DNA of 64,000 nucleotides from assembly GCA_937899785.1 (NCBI GenBank), contig CALCCG010000184.1, forward strand, positions 36,458 to 100,457. Direction: 5' to 3'. The translations under genes were made by a program, and so were the position numbers. This DNA is from an uncultured Erythrobacter sp. (GTDB lineage: Bacteria; Pseudomonadota; Alphaproteobacteria; Sphingomonadales; Sphingomonadaceae). Within the stretch, counting starts at the first letter, position 1; each line of letters starts with the position of its first letter. The notes under the pieces were generated by a model. It was given only the letters and a program-made list of their open reading frames with translations. It had not been told where the DNA came from and did not search any database. Below are positions 51,755 to 60,458 of this stretch, piece by piece.

Positions 51755-51827
51755 CAAGCCGTAAGCATAAATTCTGGAACAACGGTTTAAACGGCCCTGT
51801 GGTATATTCGACTCACCAAGCCGTAAG
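51755..51827. repeat. Direct repeat of CAAGCCGTAAG upstream of the antitoxin gene
   Basis: Two exact 11-bp copies at 51755-51765 and 51817-51827, 62 bp apart, flanking an A/T-rich stretch that includes GTATATTC, a possible promoter for the antitoxin-fic operon. They may be operator half-sites. The remaining DNA to nrdB (to 51911) shows nothing else. Confidence 0.4.
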
Positions 51828-51911
51828 TTCTAGCTTCGTTCTACACCAGCTAACTCTATCTAGGCAAGACCAGATCACTCGCCGCCCCAAAACTCAAACC
51901 ATCCGTGATGG

Positions 51912-52961
51912 TTACTCCGCCGCCTGAACCTCGCCAAACATGTCCGGGCCGCCATCAGCCTCGCAGTCTTCGTTGACCGCTTTGGCCTTCTGGCGCTTGT
52001 CGAAGCTGGACCACACGTCGTTCCAGTCGCCGGTGGTCGCGCCCTTGGAATATTCGGTGGCGCGGGTTTCGAAGAAGTTGGCGTGCTCCACACCGTTCAG
52101 CAGCGGGGTGAGCCACGGCAGCGGGTGATCTTCGATCAGGTAGATCGGCTGCAGTTTCAGCTGCTTCAGACGCCAGTCGGCGATGTAGCGGATGTACTTC
52201 TTGATGTCGGTCGCCGTCATCCCTTCAACCGGGCCCATCTCAAAGGCGAGGTCGATGAACGCGTCTTCGAGGCGCACCGTCTTCTGGCAGATATCGATGA
52301 TGTCTTCCTTCACCGCCTTGGTCAGGCAGTCACGCTCGGCGCAGAAGGCGTGGAACATCTTGATGATGCCTTCGCAGTGCAGGCTCTCATCGCGCACCGA
52401 CCAGGAAACGATCTGGCCCATGCCTTTCATCTTGTTGTGGCGCGGGAAGTTCATCAGCATCGCGAAGCTGGCGAAGAGCTGCAGCCCCTCGGTAAAGCCG
52501 CCAAACATGGCGAGCGTGCGCGCGATATCCTCGTCGGTGTCGACGGTGAACTGGTGCATGTAATTGTGCTTGTCCGACATCTCCTCATATTCGAGGAAGG
52601 CGGAATATTCGCTTTCCGGCATGCCGATCGTGTCGAGCAGGTGCGAATAGGCCGCGATGTGCACCGTCTCCATGTTGGAGAAGGCGGCGAGCATCATCTT
52701 GATCTCGGTCGGCTTGAACACGCGGCCATATTTGTCGTGGTAGCAATCCTGCACTTCGACATCGGCCTGGGTGAAGAAGCGGAAGATCTGGGTGAGCAGA
52801 TTGCGCTCGGATTCGGTCAGGTTCTGCGCCCAGTCGCGGCAATCCTCACCCAGAGGCACTTCTTCGGGCATCCAGTGGATCTGCTGCTGGCGTTTCCAGA
52901 AGTCGTACGCCCAGGGGTATTCGAACGGCTTGTAGGTGTTCCGGGCTTCGAGCAACGACAT
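51912..52961 (-). CDS. nrdB: Ribonucleoside-diphosphate reductase beta subunit (class Ia)
   Basis: Diiron/tyrosyl-radical subunit supplying the radical for dNTP synthesis. 349 residues from ATG 52961. Metal-ligand helices are visible: QADVEVQDCYHDKY, FSNMETVHIAAYSHLLD, the GFTEGLQLFASFAML helix, and VRDESLHCEGIIKMFH; the C-terminal acidic tail needed for alpha binding is present (DCEADGGPDMFGEV). No ATP-cone at the N-terminus. Its partner nrdA is 4.6 kb upstream on the same strand, not adjacent. Confidence 0.95.
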   Translation of the reverse strand: MSLLEARNTYKPFEYPWAYDFWKRQQQIHWMPEEVPLGEDCRDWAQNLTESERNLLTQIFRFFTQADVEVQDCYHDKYGRVFKPTEIKMMLAAFSNMETVHIAAYSHLLDTIGMPESEYSAFLEYEEMSDKHNYMHQFTVDTDEDIARTLAMFGGFTEGLQLFASFAMLMNFPRHNKMKGMGQIVSWSVRDESLHCEGIIKMFHAFCAERDCLTKAVKEDIIDICQKTVRLEDAFIDLAFEMGPVEGMTATDIKKYIRYIADWRLKQLKLQPIYLIEDHPLPWLTPLLNGVEHANFFETRATEYSKGATTGDWNDVWSSFDKRQKAKAVNEDCEADGGPDMFGEVQAAE

Positions 52962-52991
52962 CTTGTGTATCCCTGTGTTTGTGGTGGCGGA

Positions 52992-53001
52992 CCTATATAG
53001 G
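52992..53001 (-). promoter_or_regulatory. Possible nrdB promoter -10 region
   Basis: CCTATATAGG, a 10-bp dyad with a TATATA core, about 31 bp before the nrdB ATG. It fits a -10 element; a convincing -35 is not seen, and no full NrdR box pair was found. Confidence 0.3.
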
Positions 53002-53250
53002 GAATCAAACTCCGAATTCGAAGGCAAGCGGGTATGATTCGCCGGGGATAGACCGTGCAAAATCTGAGTCGAACCGAAGCTGTGGATAGCACACTTGGCG
53101 GACCCTTGCAGGGCTCGCATCATCTTAACGTGTGCCGCGCGCAAGTGGCGACGGATGGCGGGCGCTCCGCAGCGTGCGCGAACGCTTGCAAAGACCGGCG
53201 GGGCGGCTAGCGTGCGGGGCTTCGATCGCACGAAGTGGAGAGCCCTGGCG

Positions 53251-55917
53251 ATGCCCTTTCGCACTGTCTGTCTGGCCGCGGCGCTGGCTTGGCTCGCGGC
53301 GCTCGTGCCCGCGCCGTCCTTGGCGCAAGAGCAAAACCCCGAAGCTGTGGAGCTTGACCGGCTGCTCGCGGAATCGCTGGCGCGCAAGGCGGCTCTGGCG
53401 CGCGAACGCCGCTTGGCTCGCGAACGCAAGGAAGCGGCGGAGCTGGACGGGGAGGCCGATGAATCTCTCCCGTCATCGGTGACGGATGTGTCGGTAGCGG
53501 ATCTGGTGGCCTCTGCCGTTGAAGAGGGGGATGAAGACGCCGAACCGTGGACGTACACCTTTGGCCCAGAGGTGATCGAGGATTTCCTCTCCATGTCCGC
53601 GCCCTATGGGATCGACGACCTCCCCCGGCTTGAGGCGTTTGACCTGGCCATCCGCCGCGCGCTGCGGACGGAGCCGACGCTCGAAGCGGCGAGCCAGGCG
53701 GCGGCGCATTTGACCGCTTTGGAAGGGGAAGCGCTCGCGACATTTGTGCGCCTCTGGATAGAGACCGAAGCGATGGAATACCTGTTTCGCGCCGATGGGA
53801 TGACTGCCGAACAACAGCGCTGGCGCGACGAGTTTGTTGCTTTCGCTCTCAACCATGGGGACGCTGCCCCCCTTGCGCTGGAAGCGGCCGCGCTGATCTT
53901 TGATGACAAGGACGAATGCGCACGCGAAGACCCCATCGTCCTGCGGCTGATGGAAGGACGCAGCGCGGCCATCGCGTGGCGAGTGGCCAGAGCCAATCGG
54001 TGCAGAGAGGCCATCGCCGCCTTCGCCACAACCCACCCCGACCACGCCTTGGGCGCGCTGATCGAAATGGAGCATTACGGTTGGCTTGAGCTGGCCGGCA
54101 AGCTGCCCGTCAGCGCGTGGCTGGTGCGCGCGGACACGCTGGCGCGCGTCGCCGCGGACGATCGCGCGGCGGTCTCAGCGGTGCTCGACCGGCGGCGTCT
54201 GCGTTCGCTTTTGCGAGCGGACTTTCCCAAACTCGCGGTGTTGTTCGCCGAAGGCTTGCCCGACGAAGCGCTGGCGCGCGCGCTGGAGCCCGATCCGCGC
54301 GACTTTTTCGCCACGATTGACGGATTGCCGGTGCACATCAGCGGCGACAAGCGCGCGGATCGGCTCAAAGGCTCGCTGGCGACCGCCTATTATCTGACCG
54401 GTCGTGAAGAACAGGCGCGCGCGTTGATCGACGCCGATGGGGCGCTCAGCCAGCAGCGAGCGTGGCTGGAATGCGTGCAAAGCGACCGGGAGCCGGAGGA
54501 AAAGCAAGAAACGTGCCCGAGGACTTTCCGCGAAGAAGCCTGGGCGCTTTTGCTCGGGCATCAGCTCGACACGCCCGAAGCGGACCCCTATCCGCTCGCC
54601 GAACTGTTCTATGGCCGCAGCGCTTCCTTTGTGTCCCGTCAGATGGGAGGAGCCGAGCTTACCTGCCGCGTCTTTGCGCACGAACGCTTTGGCGATGTTT
54701 GCAAGACAGCCCGTGCAGGCGTGGGCAACGCTTTGACCCGGCACACAACAGACTATCACCGCGGCGATCATGAGGCGGTCATGGCGACCCTGCGCGGGCT
54801 TGGCCTGCCCGGCTTTGAAACCATCGATCGAACCTACGCCGCGTTGGTGGAGGCCAAGCTCGACGAGATCGGTCGGCCAGAGCCCCGCTCTTTTCAACCC
54901 GCCTCCATCGATCCGGATTACCCCGATTACGGCGAACGCGCTTTGCCCGATGCGCTGGCGCCCTATGACCCGTCTGACGAAGACCGCTACGCGTCCTACG
55001 ATCCCCCCGAATGGCCCGATGGCTGGTCCGATCCCGAACCCGGCTTCTGGCCCGTTCGCTGGGAGCAAAAGGGAGAGCGCGCCGCCTTTGTCAGCCTTTC
55101 ACCCTTCTACAACCCATCGGGAGAGATCAGCCAGGGCGGCTATTGGGTGCACCTGTCCGACGATGGCGGGCGCAGCTGGCAGACGCCCATGTTCACCGGC
55201 CTTGCGCAGTTCTGGCCCTATCTCGTCGCGCCGCAATCGCAATTGCCGATGCTGACCGAAACCGGCCTGCAGCTGGAAGTCACAATTGCCGAACTCGACA
55301 CCGCCAGCATCACGTACCCGCCGATCGGCCTCTCAACGCGTCGAGAGGCAACCGGGCGGGTGATCGATCTGCCGTTTGCGCGCCTGAAAGCGGACAGCGA
55401 TGGCGATGGGCTGAGCGATGTGGCGGAGGCGCATTTGCTGCTCGATCGGGAGGGCGAAGCGCGGCCCTACATCCTGGGCACAGGCGATGCGAGCGCGTGC
55501 CCCGTCACGCCCAGCCGCGCCGATCTGGCGCGCGTCGCCTTGCTGAACGCGCTCTTCGACACCGAAAGCCGAGCGATCATCGAACCGGTCAATCGCGCCG
55601 CCAGGGGTATCGATTTCGGCGGATGGACAGGCAAATCCAACGCGCTCGTCCCGCCGCTCTTCCTGCGCGCAGACCCCGACGATTTTGCCTGTATCGAAAC
55701 GGCGCGCCCGGTGCTGATCTACAGCGACGCGCAGGTCGAGAAATTGCAGCGCCGCTCTCCCGATTTCCGCACGGTCGAACTGCCCACAGGCGTTTGGAGC
55801 GAAGATCGCACGCGCGGTTATGTGGTCTGGTCAGCCGGATGGACCGGGGGGACATTCCTGCTCAAATGGACAGGCGAGGCCTGGGATGTAATCGTCATCA
55901 GCAACTGGATCACCTGA
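53251..55917 (+). CDS. Large secreted protein of unknown function with EF-hand-like calcium motif
   Basis: 888 residues from ATG 53251 with a signal peptide ending SLAQ, then an Arg/Glu-rich helix (about 30-65), a long helical region (about 100-480) and a strand-rich C-terminal part. At about residues 715-724 a DSDGDGLSDVAE motif matches thrombospondin type 3/EF-hand-like calcium loops. A YWVHLSDDGGRSWQTPMF segment recalls BNR/sialidase Asp-box repeats (SDDGGRSW). The closing WSAGWTGGTFLLKWTGEAWDV is well formed. No known family recognised; no partner gene. Divergent from nrdB. Confidence 0.7.
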   Translation: MPFRTVCLAAALAWLAALVPAPSLAQEQNPEAVELDRLLAESLARKAALARERRLARERKEAAELDGEADESLPSSVTDVSVADLVASAVEEGDEDAEPWTYTFGPEVIEDFLSMSAPYGIDDLPRLEAFDLAIRRALRTEPTLEAASQAAAHLTALEGEALATFVRLWIETEAMEYLFRADGMTAEQQRWRDEFVAFALNHGDAAPLALEAAALIFDDKDECAREDPIVLRLMEGRSAAIAWRVARANRCREAIAAFATTHPDHALGALIEMEHYGWLELAGKLPVSAWLVRADTLARVAADDRAAVSAVLDRRRLRSLLRADFPKLAVLFAEGLPDEALARALEPDPRDFFATIDGLPVHISGDKRADRLKGSLATAYYLTGREEQARALIDADGALSQQRAWLECVQSDREPEEKQETCPRTFREEAWALLLGHQLDTPEADPYPLAELFYGRSASFVSRQMGGAELTCRVFAHERFGDVCKTARAGVGNALTRHTTDYHRGDHEAVMATLRGLGLPGFETIDRTYAALVEAKLDEIGRPEPRSFQPASIDPDYPDYGERALPDALAPYDPSDEDRYASYDPPEWPDGWSDPEPGFWPVRWEQKGERAAFVSLSPFYNPSGEISQGGYWVHLSDDGGRSWQTPMFTGLAQFWPYLVAPQSQLPMLTETGLQLEVTIAELDTASITYPPIGLSTRREATGRVIDLPFARLKADSDGDGLSDVAEAHLLLDREGEARPYILGTGDASACPVTPSRADLARVALLNALFDTESRAIIEPVNRAARGIDFGGWTGKSNALVPPLFLRADPDDFACIETARPVLIYSDAQVEKLQRRSPDFRTVELPTGVWSEDRTRGYVVWSAGWTGGTFLLKWTGEAWDVIVISNWIT

Positions 55918-55937
55918 GCGCGGTAGGGCGTTCCTGG

Positions 55938-56240
55938 CTAGTCGCTGGATCTTTTCTTCTTCGATCCGAAGAAGCTGCCCCCGCCCAGCACCGTAATTCC
56001 AAGGAAGAAGCCCGCATCGTAAGTCCAGCCCCTATTCGGCACAGCGTAGACCGCAATGTCGCTGGAAAACAGCGATCCGATCCAGGCCCAGGGGAAGATG
56101 AAACCGTGCCAAAGGCCCCACAGGAAACCGGGCGATCCCGCATTTTGGCTGACCCCGGCGTCGATCTGGTTCGCGCACGCCGACACCAGCAAGGCCAACG
56201 CCGACGCGGCCAGAAGACGGGCTATCGCTGGACGCGCCAT
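55938..56240 (-). CDS. Small lipoprotein of unknown function
   Basis: 100 residues with lipobox LLVSACANQ. The mature part has an aromatic stretch (GFLWGLWHGFIFPWAWIGSLF) and WTYDAGFFLGITVLGGGSFFG, a pattern seen in a widespread uncharacterised bacterial family. Basic C-terminus (KKKRS). Its start overlaps the stop of the upstream small membrane protein gene by one base (TGATG). Confidence 0.7.
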   Translation of the reverse strand: MARPAIARLLAASALALLVSACANQIDAGVSQNAGSPGFLWGLWHGFIFPWAWIGSLFSSDIAVYAVPNRGWTYDAGFFLGITVLGGGSFFGSKKKRSSD

Positions 56241-56425
56241 CAGTTGATCGAGGTCGCAATGATGATCAGACAGGCCGGCAGAAAGACCGAAACCATCGCG
56301 ATATGGATCATCGCCGCGTTGCGCGCGTGGCCGGGTTGATCGCGCCGGATTTCGCGGACCGCGTTAAAACCAAAGACCAGCGACAAGACGAGGCCAAAGA
56401 CCCCCGCCCAAAATGGCAAACCCAT
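56240..56425 (-). CDS. Small two-helix membrane protein
   Basis: 61 residues with two hydrophobic segments (about 4-22 and 38-59) joined by a charged turn (REIRRDQPGHARN). Unknown function; translationally coupled to the lipoprotein gene downstream. Confidence 0.6.
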   Translation of the reverse strand: MGLPFWAGVFGLVLSLVFGFNAVREIRRDQPGHARNAAMIHIAMVSVFLPACLIIIATSIN

Positions 56426-56521
56426 ACTTCCTGTCCCTCTCTCGCGGCACCGGATGGTCGGCGCAGCCCCAAGGGTATGACACAGGAAGGAACAGAGCGC
56501 GAGGGCGGGAACGCGCGCGGA

Positions 56522-56869
56522 TCAGCAGAAGCGCCGCACAAGGCCCTGATGGCGCGTCTTGCGGAATTCGGTGGCCGCGCCGTCCCAGTCCTCTTGTTCT
56601 ATGCGGGCGAGCACGCCCTGGGTCAGCGGCTTGACGAACTCAAGGCCGACGCGAACGCTCTGGCGCCAGGCGACCTCGGCCTTATGGGGTCCGGTGCCGC
56701 CAATGGTGAGTTCAACATATTCGCCGAGCTTAAGGCCGCCATGCGGATCGTCCACGCGGCACCCTCCGCGCGACAGGTCCGCCACTTCGACTTCCCATTC
56801 GCGGCCAAGCCCCGTGCGGTAGCTGCCCTCAGCAGCGGTGGAGATGCGGCTGTCTTTGCGTGTTTGCAT
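56522..56869 (-). CDS. PilZ-domain c-di-GMP receptor
   Basis: 115 residues from ATG 56869, almost entirely a PilZ domain. Both c-di-GMP-binding motifs are intact: RxxxR (RKDSR, residues 4-8) and D/NxSxxG (DLSRGG at 31-36). Single-domain PilZ proteins act as adaptors, often on motility; with a GGDEF enzyme and the flagellar genes in the same window it is a plausible link, but not shown. Overlapping upstream frame extension rejected for lack of domain sequence. Confidence 0.88.
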   Translation of the reverse strand: MQTRKDSRISTAAEGSYRTGLGREWEVEVADLSRGGCRVDDPHGGLKLGEYVELTIGGTGPHKAEVAWRQSVRVGLEFVKPLTQGVLARIEQEDWDGAATEFRKTRHQGLVRRFC

Positions 56870-56946
56870 AGCGCGTGCGGGATAGCGCGATAGGGTTGGC
56901 GGATTGTTAATGCGGGGCCCTTCGCGCGCCCTGGCGCGCCAAGATA

Positions 56947-57309
56947 TCAGCGCTTCGCCACAAGCTGCCATGAGAAGGCCAAAGCCGCCCAGGTGATAGC
57001 CATCATGACGGCGCTGGCCAAAGCTGTCTCAAGCGCGCGATCGCCCCGCAAAACCATATCGACATTCACCAGAAGGAACTGCGAACCGCCCAGCGCGAGC
57101 GCCGCGCGCCAGGGGCTCGCCATGCGCTCAGCCGTCCAGGCGAACAAGCCGACCATGAGCGTGACATAGACCGTAAAGCCAATCAGCGGGTGAACCGGCG
57201 CGGTCGGCGGCGGTGGAAGGTCGGCGTAGGGCTGAAACAGCGTGAAAACGAGGAACAGGTTGGTCAGCCCGAAAACCAACCAACCTACGAAAGCTGCGCG
57301 CCAGTTCAT
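56947..57309 (-). CDS. Four-helix integral membrane protein, unknown
   Basis: 120 residues with four hydrophobic segments (about 5-25, 42-60, 68-85, 95-115) and a proline-rich loop (PPPPTAPVHP). No family recognised. On the same strand as nrdA and the small gene before it. Confidence 0.6.
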   Translation of the reverse strand: MNWRAAFVGWLVFGLTNLFLVFTLFQPYADLPPPPTAPVHPLIGFTVYVTLMVGLFAWTAERMASPWRAALALGGSQFLLVNVDMVLRGDRALETALASAVMMAITWAALAFSWQLVAKR

Positions 57310-57330
57310 AAGAGTGGCTTTGAAACTGGG

Positions 57331-57588
57331 TTAAAGTTTTCCGGAAATAAATTTCCGCACACGTGCCAACTGCTCTTCAACATCTGTTGGCCAACCCATC
57401 GCGGTACTCAAGTAGTCGCTGGCCTCTTCAAGAAACTGAGTCTGGGTAACGCCCGCAAGTTTCGCTACGCGGACCGCTTCATTGGCCCGCTGCTTATCAT
57501 ATGGGTGTACGGCAAAGGGGGCCGTCATGAAGGCAAAGCCGCCCGCCAAGCTCTTTTGCCAGGATGCTTTTGCCAGTTTCTCAGTCAT
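57331..57588 (-). CDS. Small soluble hypothetical protein downstream of nrdA
   Basis: 85 residues from ATG 57588 (AGAGGCGAG ribosome site), 21 bp after the nrdA stop, so probably co-transcribed. Lys/Ala-rich helical protein with AFMTAPFAVHPYDKQRANEA; unrecognised. A role with ribonucleotide reductase is only a guess from position. Confidence 0.55.
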   Translation of the reverse strand: MTEKLAKASWQKSLAGGFAFMTAPFAVHPYDKQRANEAVRVAKLAGVTQTQFLEEASDYLSTAMGWPTDVEEQLARVRKFISGKL

Positions 57589-57609
57589 CGTTGCTCGCCT
57601 CTTAGACAC

Positions 57610-59664
57610 CTACTGGCAACTCAGGCATTCCTCGTAATCGGTCTGCTGCTCGCCCAGTTCGGCTTTCAGTTCAATTTCGGGCGCATCCTTGGTGTTGTCG
57701 GCTTCGACGCCACCAGCAAAGCCAGCGCGCTGCACCGATTTGGAGCGGAGGTAATAGAGCGACTTGATGCCTTTCTCCCACGCCTGGAAGTGCAGCATCA
57801 TCAGATCCCACTTATCGACATCGGCGGGGATGAACAGGTTCAGCGACTGCGCCTGATCGATATAGGGCGCGCGATCGGCCGCGAATTCAAGCAGCCAGCG
57901 CTGATCGATCTCAAAGCTGGTCTTGAAGCTCGACTTTTCTTCCGCGGAGAGAAAGTCGAGGTGCTGGACGCTGCCGCCGTTCTCCAGGATCGAGTTCCAG
58001 ACATTGTTCGAGTTCTTCGATTTCTTGTCGAGGATCTTTTCCAGATACGGGTTCTTCACGACGAAGCTGCCCGACAATGTCTTGTGGGTGTAGATGTTGG
58101 CCGGGATCGGCTCGATGCACGCCGAGGTGCCGCCGCAAATGATGCTGATCGACGCGGTCGGCGCGATCGCCATTTTGCAGGAAAAGCGTTCCATCGCGCC
58201 CATTTCGGCGGCATCGGGGCATGGGCCGCGCTCTTGCGCCAGCAGCATCGAGGCTTCCGACGCCTTGGCCTGGATGTGCTGGAACATCTTGAGGTTATGC
58301 GCCTTGGCCATCGCGCTTTCAAAGCCCAGCCCCTTTTGCTGAAGGAAGGAGTGGAAGCCCATGACCCCCAGACCCACGCTGCGCTCGCGCTCAGCCGAAT
58401 ATTTGGCGCGGGCCATCTCTTGCGGAGCGCGGTCGATATAGTCCTGCAGGACGTTGTCGAGGAAGCGCATGACGTCCTCGATAAAGTCCTTCTCACCCTT
58501 CCACTCATCCCACTTTTCCAGGTTGAGCGAGCTGAGGCAGCACACTGCGGTGCGATCGTTGCCAAGGTGATCGATGCCGGTCGGCAGCGTGATTTCCGAG
58601 CACAGATTCGAGGTCGAAACCTTAAGGCCCAGGTCGCGGTGATGCTTGGGCATCATGCGGTTCACGGTGTCGTTAAAGACGATATAGGGCTCGCCCGTCG
58701 CAAGCCGGGTCTCGACCAGCTTCTGGAACAGCGAGCGCGCGTCAACATCGCCGCGCACTTCGCCGGTCTTGGGTGATTTGAGTTCAAACCGATCGCCGTT
58801 CCGAACCGCTTCCATGAAATCGTCGGTGAGCAGCACACCGTGATGCAGGTTGAGCGCCTTGCGGTTGAAGTCTCCGCTCGGTTTGCGGATTTCGAGGAAT
58901 TCTTCGATCTCGGGGTGCGAGATATCGAGATAACACGCCGCCGAGCCGCGCCGCAGCGAGCCTTGCGAAATGGCGAGCGTGAGCGAGTCCATCACGCGTA
59001 CGAACGGAATAATGCCGCTGGTTTTGCCGTTGAGGCCAACAGGCTCACCAATGCCGCGCACATTGCCCCAATAGGTGCCGATGCCGCCGCCTTTGGAGGC
59101 AAGCCAGACATTCTCGTTCCAGGTGCCAACAATGCCGCCCAGGCTGTCGGAAACCGAATTGAGATAGCAGCTGATCGGCAGGCCACGCGACGTGCCGCCA
59201 TTCGAGAGAACGGGCGTTGCGGGCATGAACCACAGGTTCGAAATGTAATCATACAGGCGCTGCGCGTGCTCGGCGTCGTCCGCATAGGCATCCGCGACGC
59301 GCGCGAACAGATCCTGATAGCGCTCTCCGGGAAGGAGATAGCGGTCGGTCAGCGTTTCCTTGCCAAATTCGGTGAGGTTGGCGTCGCGCGATTCGTCGAT
59401 CGTGATCGTAAAGCGGCGGTCGTTGACCTTTTTGCTTTCGGGCTCGGCCGCTTCCTTGGCCGCCGCCGCCATAGCCGTGCCGAGCGCTTCGGCGCCCTTC
59501 GCCGCGATCAGCGCGTCGCTGCCTGCATCGGTCTTTTCCATGGCCATGGCTTTATTATCTTTCGTTTCTTCAGCAGCACCGATCGCCTCACCGGTTTCCG
59601 CGTCGCTCAGAATATCCGATGAATCGGTTTCACTCGACACGCTGTCACTCGCTTTAAAATCCAT
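57610..59664 (-). CDS. nrdA: Ribonucleoside-diphosphate reductase alpha subunit (class I)
   Basis: Catalytic subunit reducing ribonucleotides. 684 residues from ATG 59664. Active-site cysteines are identifiable: SCYLNSVSD (first redox Cys), NLCSEITLP (radical Cys with Asn and Glu), CCLSSLNL (second redox Cys) and the terminal ECLSCQ pair. The barrel segments PATPVLSNGGT and APTASISIICGGTSACIEP are typical. The first about 85 residues are Ala/Glu/Asp-rich low complexity and contain no ATP-cone, so the overall-activity allosteric site appears absent. GTG 59673 is an alternative start. Confidence 0.94.
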   Translation of the reverse strand: MDFKASDSVSSETDSSDILSDAETGEAIGAAEETKDNKAMAMEKTDAGSDALIAAKGAEALGTAMAAAAKEAAEPESKKVNDRRFTITIDESRDANLTEFGKETLTDRYLLPGERYQDLFARVADAYADDAEHAQRLYDYISNLWFMPATPVLSNGGTSRGLPISCYLNSVSDSLGGIVGTWNENVWLASKGGGIGTYWGNVRGIGEPVGLNGKTSGIIPFVRVMDSLTLAISQGSLRRGSAACYLDISHPEIEEFLEIRKPSGDFNRKALNLHHGVLLTDDFMEAVRNGDRFELKSPKTGEVRGDVDARSLFQKLVETRLATGEPYIVFNDTVNRMMPKHHRDLGLKVSTSNLCSEITLPTGIDHLGNDRTAVCCLSSLNLEKWDEWKGEKDFIEDVMRFLDNVLQDYIDRAPQEMARAKYSAERERSVGLGVMGFHSFLQQKGLGFESAMAKAHNLKMFQHIQAKASEASMLLAQERGPCPDAAEMGAMERFSCKMAIAPTASISIICGGTSACIEPIPANIYTHKTLSGSFVVKNPYLEKILDKKSKNSNNVWNSILENGGSVQHLDFLSAEEKSSFKTSFEIDQRWLLEFAADRAPYIDQAQSLNLFIPADVDKWDLMMLHFQAWEKGIKSLYYLRSKSVQRAGFAGGVEADNTKDAPEIELKAELGEQQTDYEECLSCQ

Positions 59665-60167
59665 TCCAAGCACCCATCTATCGCATGAATCAGAACGCGG
59701 CGTAACCGCTAATGTTCCAACTCTGTTCTCAACACTCTGTCGACAGCCTTGCCCCCTGCATCATCCACACATCTGGGCTCTCCCCCGTGTGGCGACAGGC
59801 GTGTCCGCCGATGTTTCAACAACTCAACGCTTACCCCGCAATTTAAGCGACTCCTCCCCTAGCCGCGCCCAACAGGGCACGGGAGAAATCACCAAAGGTT
59901 GTGGGGTCCCCGCGAACCGAACCACTAGATCATGAATCGGACACAGGAATCGGTCAACGGGGTATTAACCACGTTTTTTGCAATCGAGCCGTTTTGCTGC
60001 ACTGCAGCAAGGCCGCGACGCGTGGTCAAAGCTTGAGTCGCTGGCTGCGCAAGCCCCAAATTGAATCTGTGAAGAAAAATTTGGTGATTGAATCATGTGA
60101 ATCAATCCTTGAATCTTTGGACTGTGCCGTCGCAATAATGTTGCGTGCGTCAAAAGGGGGACAAAGG
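59665..60167. other. 503-bp gene-free region rich in GANTC (CcrM) sites
   Basis: Between divergent nrdA and a small membrane-protein gene. GANTC sites occur at 59687, 59934, 59947, 60035, 60063, 60090, 60099 and 60111, five of them within 81 bp, far above the rate expected in GC-rich DNA. The last ones form a near-palindrome (GATTGAATCATGTGAATCAATC region at about 60086-60107). A TTAACC half-site resembling a CtrA box is at 59965, and TCATCCACA at 59761 resembles a DnaA box. Likely regulatory region for cell-cycle-timed expression. Confidence 0.55.
59994..60010. repeat. Perfect 17-bp palindrome
   Basis: TTGCTGCA-C-TGCAGCAA in the gene-free region before the membrane-protein gene at 60168. 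Possible operator; no T-run, so unlikely to be a terminator. Confidence 0.4.
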
Positions 60168-60458
60168 ATGAAGGCGATTTTGACGCACGCTATCGCGCTT
60201 GGCGAAAAATACGAGCGCCCCATCGCGCTGGCGGGCGGTGTGTGGCTGTTCATTTCCTGCGCATCGTGGATCCCGTTTATCCCGATCCCCAAAATACCCT
60301 ATCTCACCGACAGCCAATCCTGGGTCTTCGCCGGCGCGTGGAACGTCGTGTGGTGGGGGCTCGTCTACCCATTGATCGATCAGCGTCGCAAGGAAATGGC
60401 TGCGGAAGCGGACGCCACCGCCCAAACTAGGCCAGAACCGCCCACAAAGCGGCCATAA
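60168..60458 (+). CDS. Small membrane protein downstream of the GANTC cluster
   Basis: 96 residues from ATG 60168 with GGGGGACAAAGG before it. Two hydrophobic segments (about 20-38 and 53-70) separated by IPIPKIPYLTDSQSW, and a charged tail. Unrecognised. Its 3' end overlaps the convergent sulfotransferase gene by 32 bp. Confidence 0.65.
   Translation: MKAILTHAIALGEKYERPIALAGGVWLFISCASWIPFIPIPKIPYLTDSQSWVFAGAWNVVWWGLVYPLIDQRRKEMAAEADATAQTRPEPPTKRP

Noticed and set aside
52083..53000. Plus-strand frame opposite nrdB
   Set aside because: nrdB motifs are unmistakable on the other strand.
59765..59792. CCACAC-N16-GTGTGG inverted repeat before nrdA as an NrdR box
   Set aside because: Does not match the paired NrdR consensus and the loop is too long; noted only.
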